A stretch of DNA of 48,497 nucleotides from Haplomitrium mnioides (GCA_049999725.1 JBNGIS010031486.1:1-48497); one strand, 5' to 3'; counted from the stretch's first letter, positions 9,768 through 22,439 are shown. Program-made: numbers and translations. Notes: generated by a model from the sequence alone, not told the origin.

Positions 9768-12115
9768 CAACCTTCATGGGTCTTATAAATGATATTTTTT
9801 GGCATTATTTGGAAAATTTTGCTATTTTCTATTTGAATTATATTCTTGTCCTTAGCAAAAATCTTCAAGAGCATCAACAACAAGTTCATTCATTATTGAA
9901 GGTACTTTGAGACTATAAGCTATATGTTAAAATGTCAAAATGTGAAATTAAAAAGAGGGAGGCTGACTACTTGGGTCGTGTGAGTGCAACAAGAATTCAA
10001 GTCATGGATGAGAAAGTAGAGGCTATTTAGAAGTGGGAAGCTTATAGTGATCAAATATAAATAAGAAGATGTTTTAGACTAACCAAGTTTTATTGTAACT
10101 TGTAAAAGGTTTTGCACAAATGGAAGATCTATTGACCAATTTGCTCAACAAAATTCATACGTGCACATGAAGACTGCCAAAGAATTGGCATTTCAAGCAT
10201 TGAAGAAATCAAGAAATCACTTCGTCATGCCTCTATTCTAAAAAAATATGACTCTAAACGACTAATGAAACTTTCAGTTGATGTATCGAGAAAAGCTATA
10301 GAGTTTTGCAACAAGAATAGGAGGATAGTTGGCACCTTATTGCTTTTTTTTTCTAGAAAGATAAGCAATACATAGCAAAGTTACCATACTACTAAGTGTG
10401 AGGAACTAGCAATTGTGTTATTGACCAAGATTGGAAATATTTTCTAGAAAATAGACTTTTAATGTTGAAACTAATTATAAGCTTCTAATCTATTTGGAAA
10501 TACAAAAACAAATCTTCAAAAAACATATTCAATAGGTAGAGTGGCAACAAAGCTTTTATATAAAAATAGTTTATATGGGAAGGAAAATAAAAAGTTGCAG
10601 ATGTCTTAACTCACATACTTCAACTCAACATCTTGTCAGAAATTGGAATCATCCTACATGGTGGACAGAAATGTTGGCTAGAGTGAAAGAAGATGAAGAG
10701 ATCATTGTTGCACAACAAAAGATATAGTCAAAGTTTTAAAGGGATTGATTTTTTTCCATGACAAGGTATGGGTTCCTAATAATATTAAGCTTTGCTTTAA
10801 GGTTTTGTATGAAACACATAATTTTGCAAATGGTGGACGTCCATGTTGGAAGTAGAAAGATTTTGGACAATCTTCAACGAGTTAACTATTGAACTAAGAT
10901 GCATTAGAATGTTGAGACACATGTTCATAGTTTTGGCTTATCAACTAAAAAATCTACCAATCTTAAATATATGATTTATTACAATTGATACCTATTCTCT
11001 ATTGATGATGGGAACATATGAGTATAGATATTGTGTGTGAGCTACCACATACTTCTACGGGCTACAATGCTAATGTTAATTTTGTCGACAAACTTAACAA
11101 CATGATTCATATTTTTCCAACTACCAAATCAATGACACCTTCTAATTTAACCCAAATTTATTTGGAAGCAATCTACTTTCATCATGGTATCTTCAAAGTA
11201 ATTATTTTTAACCACTGCACTCAACTCACGAGCATGTTTTGGCACACGATATTTGGTCTTTAAGAAAACCAAATCAACCTTGTCGATTGTTAATCACTTT
11301 GAATTTGATAGTCAAACTAAATGGACTTACCGTACTATTGAAGATATCTTACAGGTTTTTATCTTGAAAGAATAAGAGAAACATGATTGGTTGTTGTCTC
11401 TTGTAGAGTTCTCTTATAGTAACCCCATAAACAATTCTACACGAGCTACATCTTTCTTTTTTATGCATGGTGAACATTCGGCAACAATTTCTAGTCTTCA
11501 ACATGCATCACCATTGTTTCTCCAAGAGTCCAACCACTAACAAGTTTCTCCATGGTTTATACTACAACATCAAATGTTTCAAGGAAAAGCTCAAAGTTGG
11601 TCACAATCGCCAAAACAATATGCCGATGCTCATCGCCAAGAGGTGACCTTTGTGGTAGGTGACCAAGTCTGGCTCTTCCTTTTCAATCTTCCTTTGCTTT
11701 GCTCTTGTAAGCTTAGGCCCACTTTATGAAATCATTTTCTATTTCTACTTGAATCGGCAAAACAACTTGTCAATTGGTTTTACCTTCTTACATAAAGATT
11801 TATATGGTCTCTTATGTCTCTTTACTACATGCTTTTGTATCTCGTTCTACCTTCTTCACTTGCTAGATGAACCCTCTCCATTGCTTGAGCTTATTGATGG
11901 CATTAAGAGTTTGAGGTTGAACAACTCTTGAAGAAATGTACTCGCCACCATAGACAAAACGAGATTGTTGTTTTGGTTTGTTGGAAATACTACTCTATTT
12001 ACAAAACCTCTTAACAACTCTTGGAGAATTTGGCCAATGTATAAGCTTTAGTTCACTCTTTTAATAACTTTGTTACTAGCAACAAGAATATTGCCTATTC
12101 AAAGAGTGGAGGGTT
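9768..12115 (+). pseudogene. Ty3/gypsy pol remnant: RT C-terminus, RNase H, integrase
   Basis: Continues the RT split at 6051. The first residues are TTFMGLINDIF, then FAIFYLNYILVLSK, a decayed form of the YxDDILVFSK active-site motif in which both aspartates read asparagine/tyrosine or are lost. RNase H traces follow (KLSVDVS near 10270, the family's LxxDAS). The integrase core at 11018-11263 has MSIDIVCELP and NFVDKLNNMIHIFPT (family DFI..LP and VVDRLTKMAHF.P). The second catalytic aspartate region reads IIFNHCTQ, with D replaced by N. A GDQVWLF-like C-terminal motif is near 11665. It ends with ggagggttgtagtc, a likely polypurine tract next to the 3' LTR. Many stops; inactive. Confidence 0.85.
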
Positions 12116-12725
12116 GTAGTCAACACTAATTTTAGAAAGAAATAACTAAAAATGAAATAAGATATAGAATCAACTCTGTATAGAAAGCCATTACTAAAAT
12201 AAAGTATAAAAAAATGCTACTATAAAGAGAATAAAATGTAGCAAGAGGAGAGAAAATCAACAAATTAAAGTGAAAGAGAAAGGCTAGAAGTACTGCTTTA
12301 GAAGAAGATAAGTACACGTGACAAGTGAAAAGTTAAGGAAAATAGAAGGGTCTAACGTAAAAGCACGTGAGAGAATTAGAACTGAAGATAAATAGAAGGT
12401 TTTAAGATAAGTACATGTGGTAGAAGGATACTAAAAGTAAAGGGTAGTCTAATCAAAGTGAGAGAAAAAGGTTGTTCAATCAAAAAAACATAGAAAAAGA
12501 ACCAATGGGGTTCTTTCACTTATGTAAGTGAGTTGTTTTATATTTAGTTTATAAGGAAAAGAGAGTGCTTTGTTGGGCATCTTTTATCTTGGAGGTTTTG
12601 AAGTTTCTTATGTGCTAACTTGTTTGTATTTTAGTTATAGTAACTTGTATGTGTAACTACATTATTGACTAGTAGAAATGTTTGTTTACTTTGTAGATTA
12701 TTAAGTTATAGTAGCAAAAATTACA
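12116..12725 (+). mobile_element. Probable 3' LTR of the plus-strand gypsy
   Basis: Begins TGTAGTCAACAC straight after a purine-rich tract (aaagagtggagggt), the normal position of a 3' LTR. The right end is guessed at ...aattaca (12725), because no 5' LTR or target duplication is available in the window for comparison. No coding is supported within it. Confidence 0.45.
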
Positions 12726-13853
12726 CTGAATTATTTTGTCGAGAAGTCGTTCTTTTACCAATGATTAACAAAACCATAGATTTGCAATATGATTATATGT
12801 ATTCATCTTACAATCTTGGATGCTACACAACACACAACTTATGCATGGGAGTAGTGTATTAGTAATAACAACAAAATTTGTTCGCAACTTAATACATTCT
12901 CTAGCAGACACAAAGATTATAGAGGGCTTAAAAGAGAGCTTCATGGTGGTCTAATACATCAATCACAAAGAATTATGCTCTCTTTAACATGCTATTTTTC
13001 TTCTCTCAAATTTGGCATTAGATGTATTGATTGACTTAGACAATGTCAAGTCATATTAACATTAACCAAACATAGAGAAACTACAAAGTGGGAAAGAGTG
13101 CAAAAAGTTATCGTTCTAAAAGTGGAATAGCATCTTTAATCATGAAAAAGGAAATTATAACTAGCAATAGAGAAGGGTTGGACAACAAAGAAAAATTAGC
13201 CTTAAGCTTATATTAGTTTGGCAAGAAGATGCTGCAAGACCGAACATATGCATGGGCAAGGAATCCAAGCAAGAAGAGGGGCTTGAATTTGAAAAGGAGG
13301 GGAAGAGGGGATTCAAAACAACAACTCGAAGGGAATGAGGCTATAACCCACAACTTGGACAAAAAACCAAAGTCCATTCCACCATGCAAAAATTGATTTG
13401 AGAGCTAACTTGATCAAATTTTCATATCCAATGCTCAAACCATGCCATCAAAAAATTTCAAGTTCCAAAGTGATAAGAGAGTTGTCTATAATAGAACTCT
13501 TACACTAAAAAAAACGATCTAACAATATTGTGAATGCATTGTAGAGTAACAAATTGGAACCTCATCCAATCTATTGGGACGCCAAAAAGTGCTTCCAAAC
13601 CTAGCAAGTCAAAGAAATAGATGAGATTACTGCAAAATAAAGTGGCAAAATATACCATGCAAAGCTCACTGTAAGAATAAAAACCAAAACAAAAAATTGA
13701 ATATGGATGATCTTGCAGATAGGAGTTTGCCGTGTGATAAAACTCTTTGTCTCTTAATCCAAGACTTGGTTTGTAAAGCTCTTTTATTTGAGCTGTTTTT
13801 TTTAGCCTCATCTAGTCACCTTCACTATTTTCTCTATTGAAGCATATTTCTTC
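12726..13853 (-). other. Flank with possible broken minus-strand gene
   Basis: No recognised gene. On the minus strand 13811-13500 is open and has a plausible coding stretch (KELYKPSLGLRDKEFYHTAN) that starts close to the chromovirus insertion point. The flank on the other side of the chromovirus (23729-24035) also has a minus-strand gene-like start. The two could be parts of one gene split by that insertion. Nothing identifies the product. The rest is AT-rich with no visible structure. Confidence 0.3.
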
Positions 13854-13858
13854 ATTGG
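13854..13858. repeat. Target-site duplication (left) of the minus-strand chromovirus
   Basis: attgg directly before TGTAAAAGAACT (13859). The identical pentamer follows the other LTR at 23724-23728. Confidence 0.9.
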
Positions 13859-14194
13859 TGTAAAAGAACTAAAAGATTGACTTCCAAATAAGTAACACTT
13901 CAAGATAACTCTAATAGAGTTGCACAACTCAAGGCCAATAAGCAAACCAAAGTAAAGAGTGCTAGCCAAAGCCAAGCAACAAAAGAGCCAAACTAAATTG
14001 AGAGGAACTTCATAATAAAGAGTGCAGCTAAAAACCCCTTCTATTTATACAAGAGAAGGTGTCATCTTTCTTTCTTCACTTACAAGTCACTTTTAATTTC
14101 AACCCTAAAAGTGACTCTCTACTAAAAGTGACTTTGAAGGCAAGTAATCTTATCTCAACCCTAAAAGTAACTCTCTACCACTTCCTTCAATCCT
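13859..14194 (-). repeat. 3' LTR of chromovirus, outer part
   Basis: Aligns without large gaps to 23339-23677. It contains a TATA box (minus TATAAATAG, 14041-14049) at the same place as the other LTR. It is cut at atcct (14190-14194) by the L2 insertion and resumes at 19441, running to 19486 (...attaca on the plus strand, TG on the minus). Confidence 0.9.
14190..14194. repeat. Target-site duplication (left) of L2 copy 1
   Basis: atcct, repeated at 19436-19440. The uninterrupted sister LTR reads caatcctctttattttc at 23671-23687, showing the empty site. Confidence 0.92.
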
Positions 14195-16278
14195 TGTCGT
14201 AGCATAGCAGCAGCATTCCAACCCCGAAAAGAACAACCCGAGGCCGAACCATGCAACATCTATATAGAAATCTGCTCTTAATCCACTTTTACCAACTTTC
14301 CAGGTTCTTTAAAGAGTTCTGAAACTGCACTCTATCAGTTTAGAGATGGACCGCTCTCCACTCTAGGACTGACAACCTTCCTCCACAAAACCAAACACAT
14401 AAACTACTACTACTACTACTATAATAGAACAAAAACCAAGAATTACTCAAATTGTATGACTGACACTACCAGGATAAGAAAGCTGTTGTACAGGCTGATT
14501 TTAAACAGAAGCTGAATCAGAGAAATTCACAAGCAACCAGTTCTCCAACTTGCTAAGAACTCTCAAACCAACACTCCAGTACCTACCTTCATTACAACAT
14601 CTCACTTCCCTCAAACTAGATACTCAAGCCACTCCAACCCAATATATCCCAGAGCTTGATGCTTAGAACTCAGCTATGGAACGACCCTCCTGATCTCACA
14701 TCCAACTGCTGTTCCTCCAACCACCCACTACTTTGTTTATTTGTTGAAATGCACGCCTATTTCATAGGCACACACAATCCTGAGCACTTCTTGCTCTACT
14801 GCAACCCACCAACCAGTATCCACTGACTGATTGACCACAGAAGGTTCTCTCCTTAAAAATCTAACAATCACAGAACAGAATAGAACAGAACTTAAAGCAG
14901 AATTGATTTTCCACTAAACCTCCCACAGATTTACAACCTGGAACTCAGAACCCAAGTCCACCAGCAAGACATACTCAAGCACCTCCTGACATGCACTCCT
15001 CTAATGCTACCTGACTGCTTCTTCAATTGCAAACCTGCAAAACATTCACCAACCAACTCTAACTCCAAATCTTTGTTCCTTCCTCAAACTGCTCCTCATG
15101 AATCTGCAATAAACAACTTGAGCAGGGGACCTCACAGACATGAATTCTGTGTATATTTCTTGAAGCACACATGTACAATGAGACTAACCAGCAAAACAGG
15201 AACTCGCCAACAGGCTTGTACCCCCTGTCCTACTCAACTGACAATAACAGTCATACTAATTCCAATTCAAACTAACTTACTTCTCTACACGCTAACTTCT
15301 TTACACTAAATTTACAATAAGAACTAACAACTCACAACCCGTTCTTAAACTAAATAACTCATTTACACTAGTTTACACAGACTTCGCTCGCCATAAGAAC
15401 TAACTACTAACAATTGTTCTTATGCTAACTTTCAAACTTTCACTAACTCTTCCTCTTCAACTTCGAACTTTCAACTTCCGCAGAGTAGTCGTTTCGCCCT
15501 TCCGAACTTTCGAACTTTCAGTTTGACTTCCACACCAAAACCACAACTAATCACCAATTCGCCATTCAAACTCTCTTTCCTCACTCACCTTCCTTTTCCC
15601 CCACAAAACACCGATAAGTCGCCATTTTTTATATCACCGTTTCACCAATATCGAGCCCGTCGAACTCCTCGGAAAGGAACCTTCCTAACTGGTGCTCCCC
15701 ACTTCGTAATCACCCTCGGAACCATTTAAACCGGGGTGTCCCACTTCGGATCCCCACATTGACACTAAACTAAATCCCCCGTAACCGGGGTACCCCACAT
15801 CGGAAAGCAAATCGGAACCCCCTTAACTGGGGTTCCCCACAATGTAAGGCGGAGTTCCGAAGCCTTCTTCGGACTCACAGACTCTCCTTCACTTCACTCC
15901 ACGTAACACGCTTCCGCTCACTTACAATTTCTTACTCATCCCTTTTAAACTTTATTTTCATCCGATTCCAGCACCAACTCCGTCGATCGATTACTTCCTC
16001 ACAGCCGATCAATTCTCGCTCAACATTTCTCACCTTATTCCCCGCATCGAGCTCTTACGCATGACTATTCTTCACCTCAATTCGTAAAGCTCTTCAATAA
16101 TTTTGAATCCTACATTCAGATCAGGTCGCCCTTCATTCTTCGTCGTTCGAAATCAGATCCCAGTGCAGCATTCGATTCTGTCCATTACTTCCGTCGTTGG
16201 CCTGATCGATTTCTACCTCGGAGCAGTCCTTCAATTCGATCCCTCGCAGAAACACTCTTCACATTACCTTACCTCAAC

Positions 16279-16291
16279 AAAACACTTCGAC
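16279..16291. repeat. LINE target-site duplication (left)
   Basis: aaaacacttcgac; the same sequence follows the LINE poly-A at 17529-17541. The A's at its left edge are ambiguous with the tail. Confidence 0.85.
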
Positions 16292-17371
16292 TGGACTGGA
16301 GTCTTCTCATCTGGTCTGGACACACACCCCATCGCAATATCCATGTGGGGTGCTGATACTGAGTTGAAGGCAAGAACAATGACTCAGTCCTCTGATTTCA
16401 CCCAGTCATGCTCATGGTTCTTTGTCACACCAATGTCTACCATGTTGGTAGAAGGAATTCGTCCCCAGCTTCCTCCTTCAGTGATTATGAGAAAAATGAG
16501 AGTCTGCACAGTGACTAAAGATCAGAGTGCCGAATATAAATTACTTGGCTCGGTTATTAGAGAGGGAGACTGGGACCTTGGTATGTCGGTATGGAAAGAT
16601 AATTCACCCCTCAATAGCTACTCGACCAAGAAAGGCCGTCGGTTCATCCTGGATCGACCATCAACTATCACTCCGGTTCTGGAACGCTGGAAAGCACAGG
16701 GCTCGATCGACTCCAAATACTCTTCCAGATGGACTGATATATGGGTGGCAAGCAGATCAGCTAAAGAGGCCACTTTAATGTGGCTTATTGTCCAAAGAGG
16801 TGTGCAAGTAGGGAGTTTCAGAAAAAAGACAGAAAAGCATGGCTATGAGATTGATGCAAGATGTGTCTGCTGCAAGGAGGATTCTATGGAAGACATCATT
16901 CATTGTTTCTGGCTTTGCCCTAGGATCAGCACTATCTGGAAATGGGCAGGGAATATCATTAACAGATTAGTGTTTACTGTTTAGGGGAACTCCAAAAGGT
17001 GGAAACCAACATGGTAGCAATGCATCCTAGGTGACAGAACTCCAAAGGCCCTGGCCATAGCTAAAGAAATCTGGTCCCTTCTAAGAGGAATTGAACTGTA
17101 CTCTATATGGCTCTCTAGGAATGCTGCAGTATTCGAGAAGTCGTACATGGATATGTATAGTTTAAAGAAGAAAATCTGGAGGAGGTTGGTCGAGTATGGA
17201 AGGAAAGCTTGGCACGATGCATGTAGAAACTGGAGGAAGGCTCAAAGTGAAGCAAAGAGAGAAAAAATTCTGGAAACCTTTGACAGAACCTGGGGTGCTA
17301 GGCATTTTCTCTGTATCCGTGATGAAGACAATGTTTACTGGAATCTGGATGTTAGTAGTAATCTGGATTGA
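16292..17371 (+). pseudogene. LINE ORF2 C-terminus with zinc-binding RT-associated domain
   Basis: The frame from 16292 to 16984 is open only because it continues a chance frame from L2; the true LINE part starts at the insertion junction. It includes a helical stretch KGRRFILDRPS, then ATLMWLIVQRGVQVGSFRKK, followed by the zf-RVT pattern CVCC....DIIHCFWLCPRI..IW (C-x2-C, H-C, C) around residues 250-280 of the open frame. After a frameshift near 16980 the C-terminal tail continues in another frame (LLRGIELYSIWLSRNAAVFE near 17080-17140, then RRLVEYGRKAWHDACRNWRK), ending at the stop in 17369-17371. The RT catalytic core is missing through 5' truncation. Confidence 0.82.
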
Positions 17372-17530
17372 GGGTATTGGCCTGCTGTGGTTTACTAGGC
17401 TTGATCCTGAAAGGGATTGATGGGTTGCTGTTTTTGCCGCTCGGCCTGATTGCTAGCCGCGGTTGTTCCTTTGATGCTTGAAAGTTAATAAAGCTGTTAA
17501 CTTTCGGTCAAAAAAAACCAAAAAAAAAAA
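16292..17530 (+). mobile_element. 5'-truncated LINE
   Basis: The insertion starts abruptly after aaaacacttcgac and ends in an A-rich tail (ggtcaaaaaaaaccaaaaaaaaaaaa), followed by the repeated target sequence. This is the hallmark of target-primed reverse transcription. A possible polyadenylation signal (aataaa, ~17486) lies ~30 bp before the tail. Only the 3' end of ORF2 and a short 3' UTR are present. Confidence 0.88.
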
Positions 17531-18993
17531 AACACTTCGACGATGAATTCCAGCCCGAAGAGTCTTCATCCCGTTTTCCTTTCCCAACGCAGCGAGTCTT
17601 CATTCGATTGCTTCACCAGTACGTAGAGCTCCTCTGTTCTGCTCAATTCTCTAGCACAACGACAAGTTTTCCCCCTGCGTTAGATTGTTCCAGCGCAGCG
17701 AGCCTTCACCTGTCCGATTCCTCCTCCCGCCGCGGCATTTCGATTGCTTCTTCTTGTTCGATTGCCCATCAACACGAAGAACTTCCCTGTTTGATCGTTC
17801 CTACAGCACAGCTCTCGTTGTTTGATTGATTATCTCACCAGGGGCATTCTTCTCTCTATTCCTGTTCGATCAATAGCTCAACCGCGACATGCTCTCATTC
17901 GTGTTCTCGGTAAGGAACAGATCCTCCATAGAAAGGTTCCCCTTCCGATCGCCTCTTTCCTTCGAAATCAGATCCTCGAATTTTCCGAACCATCCGGTCG
18001 AACTTTCGTCTCTCGAATCCGTACCATTTTCGAACTTTCAATCTCTGGCCAAATTCGAACTTTCACCCCGTCCGATTCAAACTTTCAAACTTACTTCCCT
18101 TCAATCCGGATAGTCTATTTATCATCCTTTTGCTCATTCCGTTGTTACTCCCCTTAGTCACTCGTAGAAAAGTTCGATGTAAGAACAATAACTCCCATAA
18201 ATCCATTTCGAACTTTCTCAGATCATCCGCAAGACCAGTTCGAACTTTCAAGATCATCCTTTTCTTCAGTCCGGATTGTCTACATATCACCATTTTGGCC
18301 GCTTAATCCTTCTCCGCTTCGGATCCAGTTTAACTAGTCCTTCCCACTTATGAAGGCTAATCGGAACCAACTTAAGTGGGCTTCCCTCTTAGGAAGGTTT
18401 AATTCCACTACATTCTTCGGATCGGACTCCTCGCGGACAACGGACTCTTCAGATTCTTCAGATTCTCCGCGATCGAATCCCTCTCTTCAATCTTTCTTAT
18501 TCATTTCCACGCGCAGATACCATGGCCAAGTCATCGCTCCTTCATTGCAGATTTCATCTTCGCACAGATATCTCCTTGCATTCATATTCGAAATTCTTCT
18601 TCCACTGACAGGACAAGACCTTCTTCTCCATTGCAAGAGCTTTCAGCGCAGTCTGCAACCTTCACTTTGTAGCATCCTTTTTGAGCACACAACGTGATCG
18701 CAGCCTTCCTCTTCATTCGTATAAAAATCCCATCATTCTTCACATTTCTTCCTCAGAGAAGAAAATCTTTCCTTCCTACCAATCAATCTCGTCAATCCGA
18801 CAGATCACAGAGGAGTCTTCTTACAAATCGATCCTCCCCATTTCTTCCTCGCGAACTCCACATTAATTCTTCACATCAAATTCCTCAAACACCACAGTCG
18901 ATCCCTCCTTCGCGGATCACATCTTCTTCCTGGGTGGTCGCAACAAAGACCTGCCCTCTATCCCATACGTTTTCTCTCATAACTCAGAAGTCC

Positions 18994-19000
18994 TATATAA
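18994..19000 (+). promoter_or_regulatory. L2 LTR TATA box
   Basis: tatataa about 435 bp before the LTR end, conserved in the second L2 copy (minus strand, 45052-45046). Its position fits the U3/R boundary of an LTR promoter; no transcript evidence. Confidence 0.5.
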
Positions 19001-19435
19001 ACAATTTGCACTTACTTACTTTCGAGAGGCATCCCCACAGGGTATAAGACCACCACTTAATACTCTGCCCGTGGACGGATCTAGTTCAGGGCACACAACA
19101 GCAGGGCAACTTGTCCTCCAATGCACTTCCACTAGCTCCTGGGCAAGCTGTCCATCAACACACATGTAGACTGATAGGGGCTAGCTAGCCCTCAACAACT
19201 AGATTAGTTTTACAACTTTTTCTTTTCTCCCACTAAAAAGAACATTACTTCTTCATCATTTAGCCCTCTCTCCTTGGCCAATGATATCAAAACTATTCCT
19301 CTAATCCTTACATCTTACAATTCTACACTCATTAATCCAAAACTTAAAGCTTTACCATTTCCTTCTTACTCCACTGCTCAAAAGAGACCTCCTTTGAGTT
19401 GTTTCTGACTTTTTGCCAGGAACTATGCTCCCACA

Positions 19436-19440
19436 ATCCT
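19436..19440. repeat. Target-site duplication (right) of L2 copy 1
   Basis: atcct, identical to 14190-14194. Confidence 0.92.
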
Positions 19441-19486
19441 CTCTATTTTCTTATAAATAGCACAACCTTATGCTTGCACTATTACA
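19441..19486 (-). repeat. 3' LTR of chromovirus, inner part
   Basis: Matches 23678-23723 (cctctnnattttctt-nnaaatancacaaccttatgct). It ends ...attaca, giving TG at the LTR start on the minus strand. Together with 13859-14194 it makes a 382-bp LTR. Confidence 0.88.
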
Positions 19487-19519
19487 TAATCCATGCCTTC
19501 TAATCGATGACATCCTCGT

Positions 19520-20900
19520 CATTGTCGTAACTTTCAAATATTTGAATAGCCTCTTGAGCATTCTCAAGATTTGAAGAAGGTTCCTAAGTAGCATCATGAA
19601 GTGCATAGTGTTTCCACAAAACCTTGTATTGAACTTGTGGATGCTGCCCTTGCTTAATAACTCTTTTCGCCAAAATGTTGTCCACTTCAAATTCTTTATG
19701 ATCATCAAGAAAAGTAGCTGAAAGAGGAAGTTGAACACAATTTGGAAAAGAAGATGGACTAGGAACAAAAGACTTAAGTTTAGATAGATGGAACACAAGA
19801 TGAATCTTCATATGAAGAGGAATATCAAGTTTATAAGCAACAAGAGAAATAAAATGAGAAATAGAGAAAGGACCAATCCAAGCAGAAGATAACTTACAAA
19901 CTTGAGTATCTAAAAGCAATGAGAGATCATGAGTAGATAATATAACTTGGTCACCTAAAACATAAAAGGCATCATGACGACGACTATTGGCATATTTTTT
20001 TGTCGATTTTGAGCAACAATAAGATGGTTGTGAGCATCTTGCAAAGAAGAAGATAAATGAGACAAAAAGGTAGAAATACTTGGAACATTGGAAAAAGAAG
20101 TAAAAAGCAAACCATTGGAAACAAGAGGATGTTAACCTGAATTAAGAAAGAAAGGAGAAAACCTAATACTTACTTGTTTGGAGTTGTTGTAGGCAAACTT
20201 CACAGTCGGTAAGAAAGTATCCCAATCAATGTGATGAACATTGATAAACGCATGAAGCATATCCTCCACACTGCAATTAGCATGCTTCATTTGCCCATCT
20301 ACTTACGGATGATAAATAGTAGACATAGAAAGTTTGATTCTTAGAAGTTTGAACAACTCTTACCAAAACTTTCCAATGAAACGTGGATCCCTATCAGATA
20401 TAAACACCTTGTGTATTCTATGATGGCGGAAAACAATATCAAAGTAAATTTTTGCCAATTGTGGAGCATCTATTATATCCACAATTGGCACTAAATCTGC
20501 TTACTGAGCTTGTCTACAAACATTACAATAGCAATAAACCCACGAGACGTAGTTGGAAGTGAAGTGACAAGATCAAAACTCACATGTTCCCAACGAGTAG
20601 TAGGAATTGGTAATGGTTAAGGAAGTCTCGCTAGTTTCTGATTCAAAGTTTTGTTTCATTCACAACTTTCACATGAACAAACAAAACCACAAACATCTTG
20701 AGCCAAGTTATACAACCACCAAGTGCGTTGAAGCAACTATGTAGTTGTATCTACTCCAAGATGCCTAAAGATAGGAATGTCACGCGCTTCTTATAAACAA
20801 GCTATTCAAAGCATATCATCTTGTGGAACATATATTTGATGGCCTCGATAGATAATACAATCTTGAATGGAAAAAGAATGATACTCATTATTCTTAATGG
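19520..20900 (-). pseudogene. Chromovirus integrase and chromodomain
   Basis: Read on the minus strand from 20900 downward: HHCC zinc-binding remnant (FRHLGVDTTT ... CSCESCE), a core beginning RWEHVSFDLVTSLPTTSRGF with FVDKLSK, then several stops. From ~19919 down it is cleaner: VCKLSSAWIGPFSI (the family's KLxxRxxGPF), PLHMKIHLVFHLSKLK (VFHVSxLK), and a chromodomain, EFEVDNILAKRVIKQ...QYKVLWKHYALHDAT. In that domain the aromatic/aliphatic pattern (V-x2-IL, Y-x-V-x-WK) is well kept. It ends before 19520, close to the 3' LTR. Not functional because of stops in the core. Confidence 0.85.
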
Positions 20901-20929
20901 CCAATCGTGCTCGAACAAGACTAAATAAA

Positions 20930-21700
20930 GCATTTTTTTTTATAGTTTTTGACAATAACTCTCACTAGTTGCCTCATCTAAATGTAAGATACTAACGTTG
21001 CTCACCTCCATTGTATTCACTAAATAATCCGGCCTTTGTGACAAGGCTTCAGGAATGGTGTGGAACCTTCCAAGCTTGTACTCTAGCTTGATATCAAAGA
21101 GTTGCAATTGATCTTCCCATCGATGATGGCAACTTGGTATATTTTCCAGATTGATTATTGTAAAAATGGTTTTTGGTCTGTGCACACAAGCATAAGTCTT
21201 CCCAAAAGATAGTGCCTCCACACTTTAGTAACATAAACCATTGCCAATTGCTCTCGATCCCTTGCACAATAGATTATTTCTGTTGCATTCAACCGGCATG
21301 ACATAAAAGCAATTGGATAAAGTCCATCCTCAAACTCTTACTGCAAAATTATTCCAATAGCAAAATTAGAAGCATCAAAATCAACTATACAATGTACCTT
21401 TAGGTCATATAGTTGCATAATTGGATGAGAAGAGACTATATCCTTGAACTGTTGAAGTATTGCTTGCTCTTTGGCAGTCTATTGAAACTTGACCTCTTTG
21501 CCTAGCAGATCTGTGAATGGTGCAGCAATATGCGCATAATAGTCGATGAATTATCAATAGAAACTTGCCAATCTATTGAAGGCTCTAATTTCCTTTGCTT
21601 TCGTTGCGGTTTGCCACTTTGTGAAAGCCTTAATTTTCTCCTCTTCCATCTTGATTACCATCCGCAGACACCTTGTGCCTTAGGTAAGTAACTTCTTGCT
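20930..21700 (-). pseudogene. Chromovirus RNase H
   Basis: The open stretch 21221-20940 carries EALSFGKTYACVHRPKTIFTI ... RWEDQLQLFDIKLEYKLGRFHTIPEALSQRPDY. These match the family's TDHxSL region and the conserved W...L..FD..I.Y..G......DALSRRPD that ends RNase H. The upstream half (21700-21222) is broken by stops but keeps traces of the linker between RT and RNase H. Follows RT directly in the same polyprotein. Confidence 0.82.
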
Positions 21701-21701
21701 T

Positions 21702-22433
21702 CTAATTGCACAACCTTTGCAACTTTTCTTTCAAATGATCGCGATGTTCAGCTTCAATTTTGCTAAAAATAAGAATGTCATCGAAGAATACCAAAATTGA
21801 CTTATCCAATAACCCATCAAAAATTTGATCCATTTGATCCATGAATATGGCTAGAGCATTAGTAAGACCAAATGTAAAGACCTTCCACTCAAAACGTCTA
21901 TACCTTGTGCGAAACGCTGTCTTTGGCACACCACTTGGCTTGATAGAAATTTTCCAATAGCCACTTCAAAGATCCAGCTTGGAAAAGAATTGCACACCAC
22001 TCAATTGATTCAACAAATCATCAATACGTAGTAAATAATAAGTATTCTTTATTGTTTGATTGTTCAAACTACGATAATCAATACAAAGACAAAATCCACC
22101 ATCTTTCTTTAGTACAAAGAATACCGGTGCTCCGTAAGGTGAAGTACTATGTTGAATGAAATCCTTCTCAAGAAGATCTGTCAAGGTCTTGCGAAGCTCT
22201 TCCAACTCTTGTGGTGATAACCAATATATAGGTCGATTGTACGGAGTACTTTGTGGTATCAACTCAATTGGAAAGGGCATTCCATGATCATTTGACAACT
22301 CTTTTGACAAATCTTCTTGAAATACATATGAAAACTCCTTCAAAATATCATCAATCATTGAGGTCGGTACAAATTTCCCTCCCTCTTTATTCAAGTCCAT
22401 GATAGACTTGATCCATGCAGCAAAAATAAGCAA
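21702..22433 (-). pseudogene. Chromovirus reverse transcriptase
   Basis: Minus strand, N to [58 protein letters not shown] and FFSKLDL (first catalytic Asp). One stop at ~21966 follows, then the continuation FRTRYRRFEWKVFTFGLTNA and the catalytic ILVFFDDILIFSK (F-x-DD). This is nearly a full gypsy RT domain, interrupted mainly by a single stop between two long open segments, so it is better preserved than the plus-strand gypsy. The two aspartates of the DD box are intact. Confidence 0.9.
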
Positions 22434-22439
22434 CTTTCT

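Larger units (their letters stand above)
14195..19435 (+). mobile_element. Complete L2 solo LTR, 5241 bp including a LINE
   Basis: It starts TGTCGTAGCATAGCAG and ends GCTCCCACA, with 5-bp duplications (atcct) on both sides and the empty site preserved in the sister chromovirus LTR. Without the LINE at 16292-17530 and its duplication it is ~4.0 kb. No pol motifs and no internal terminal repeats, so a solo LTR is the simplest reading. It has a (cta)6 microsatellite at 14404-14421 and a motif group around 15730-15845 (cccccttaactggggttccccac) also present in L1 (~9015-9040). A TATA box is at 18994-19000. A second copy, minus strand, runs 44587-46349. Short open frames in 15000-19050 show no family features. 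Confidence 0.88.

Noticed and set aside
16103-16291. Start of the 293-codon frame before the LINE
   Set aside because: This part is L2 LTR sequence that happens to be in frame. The LINE begins at 16292.
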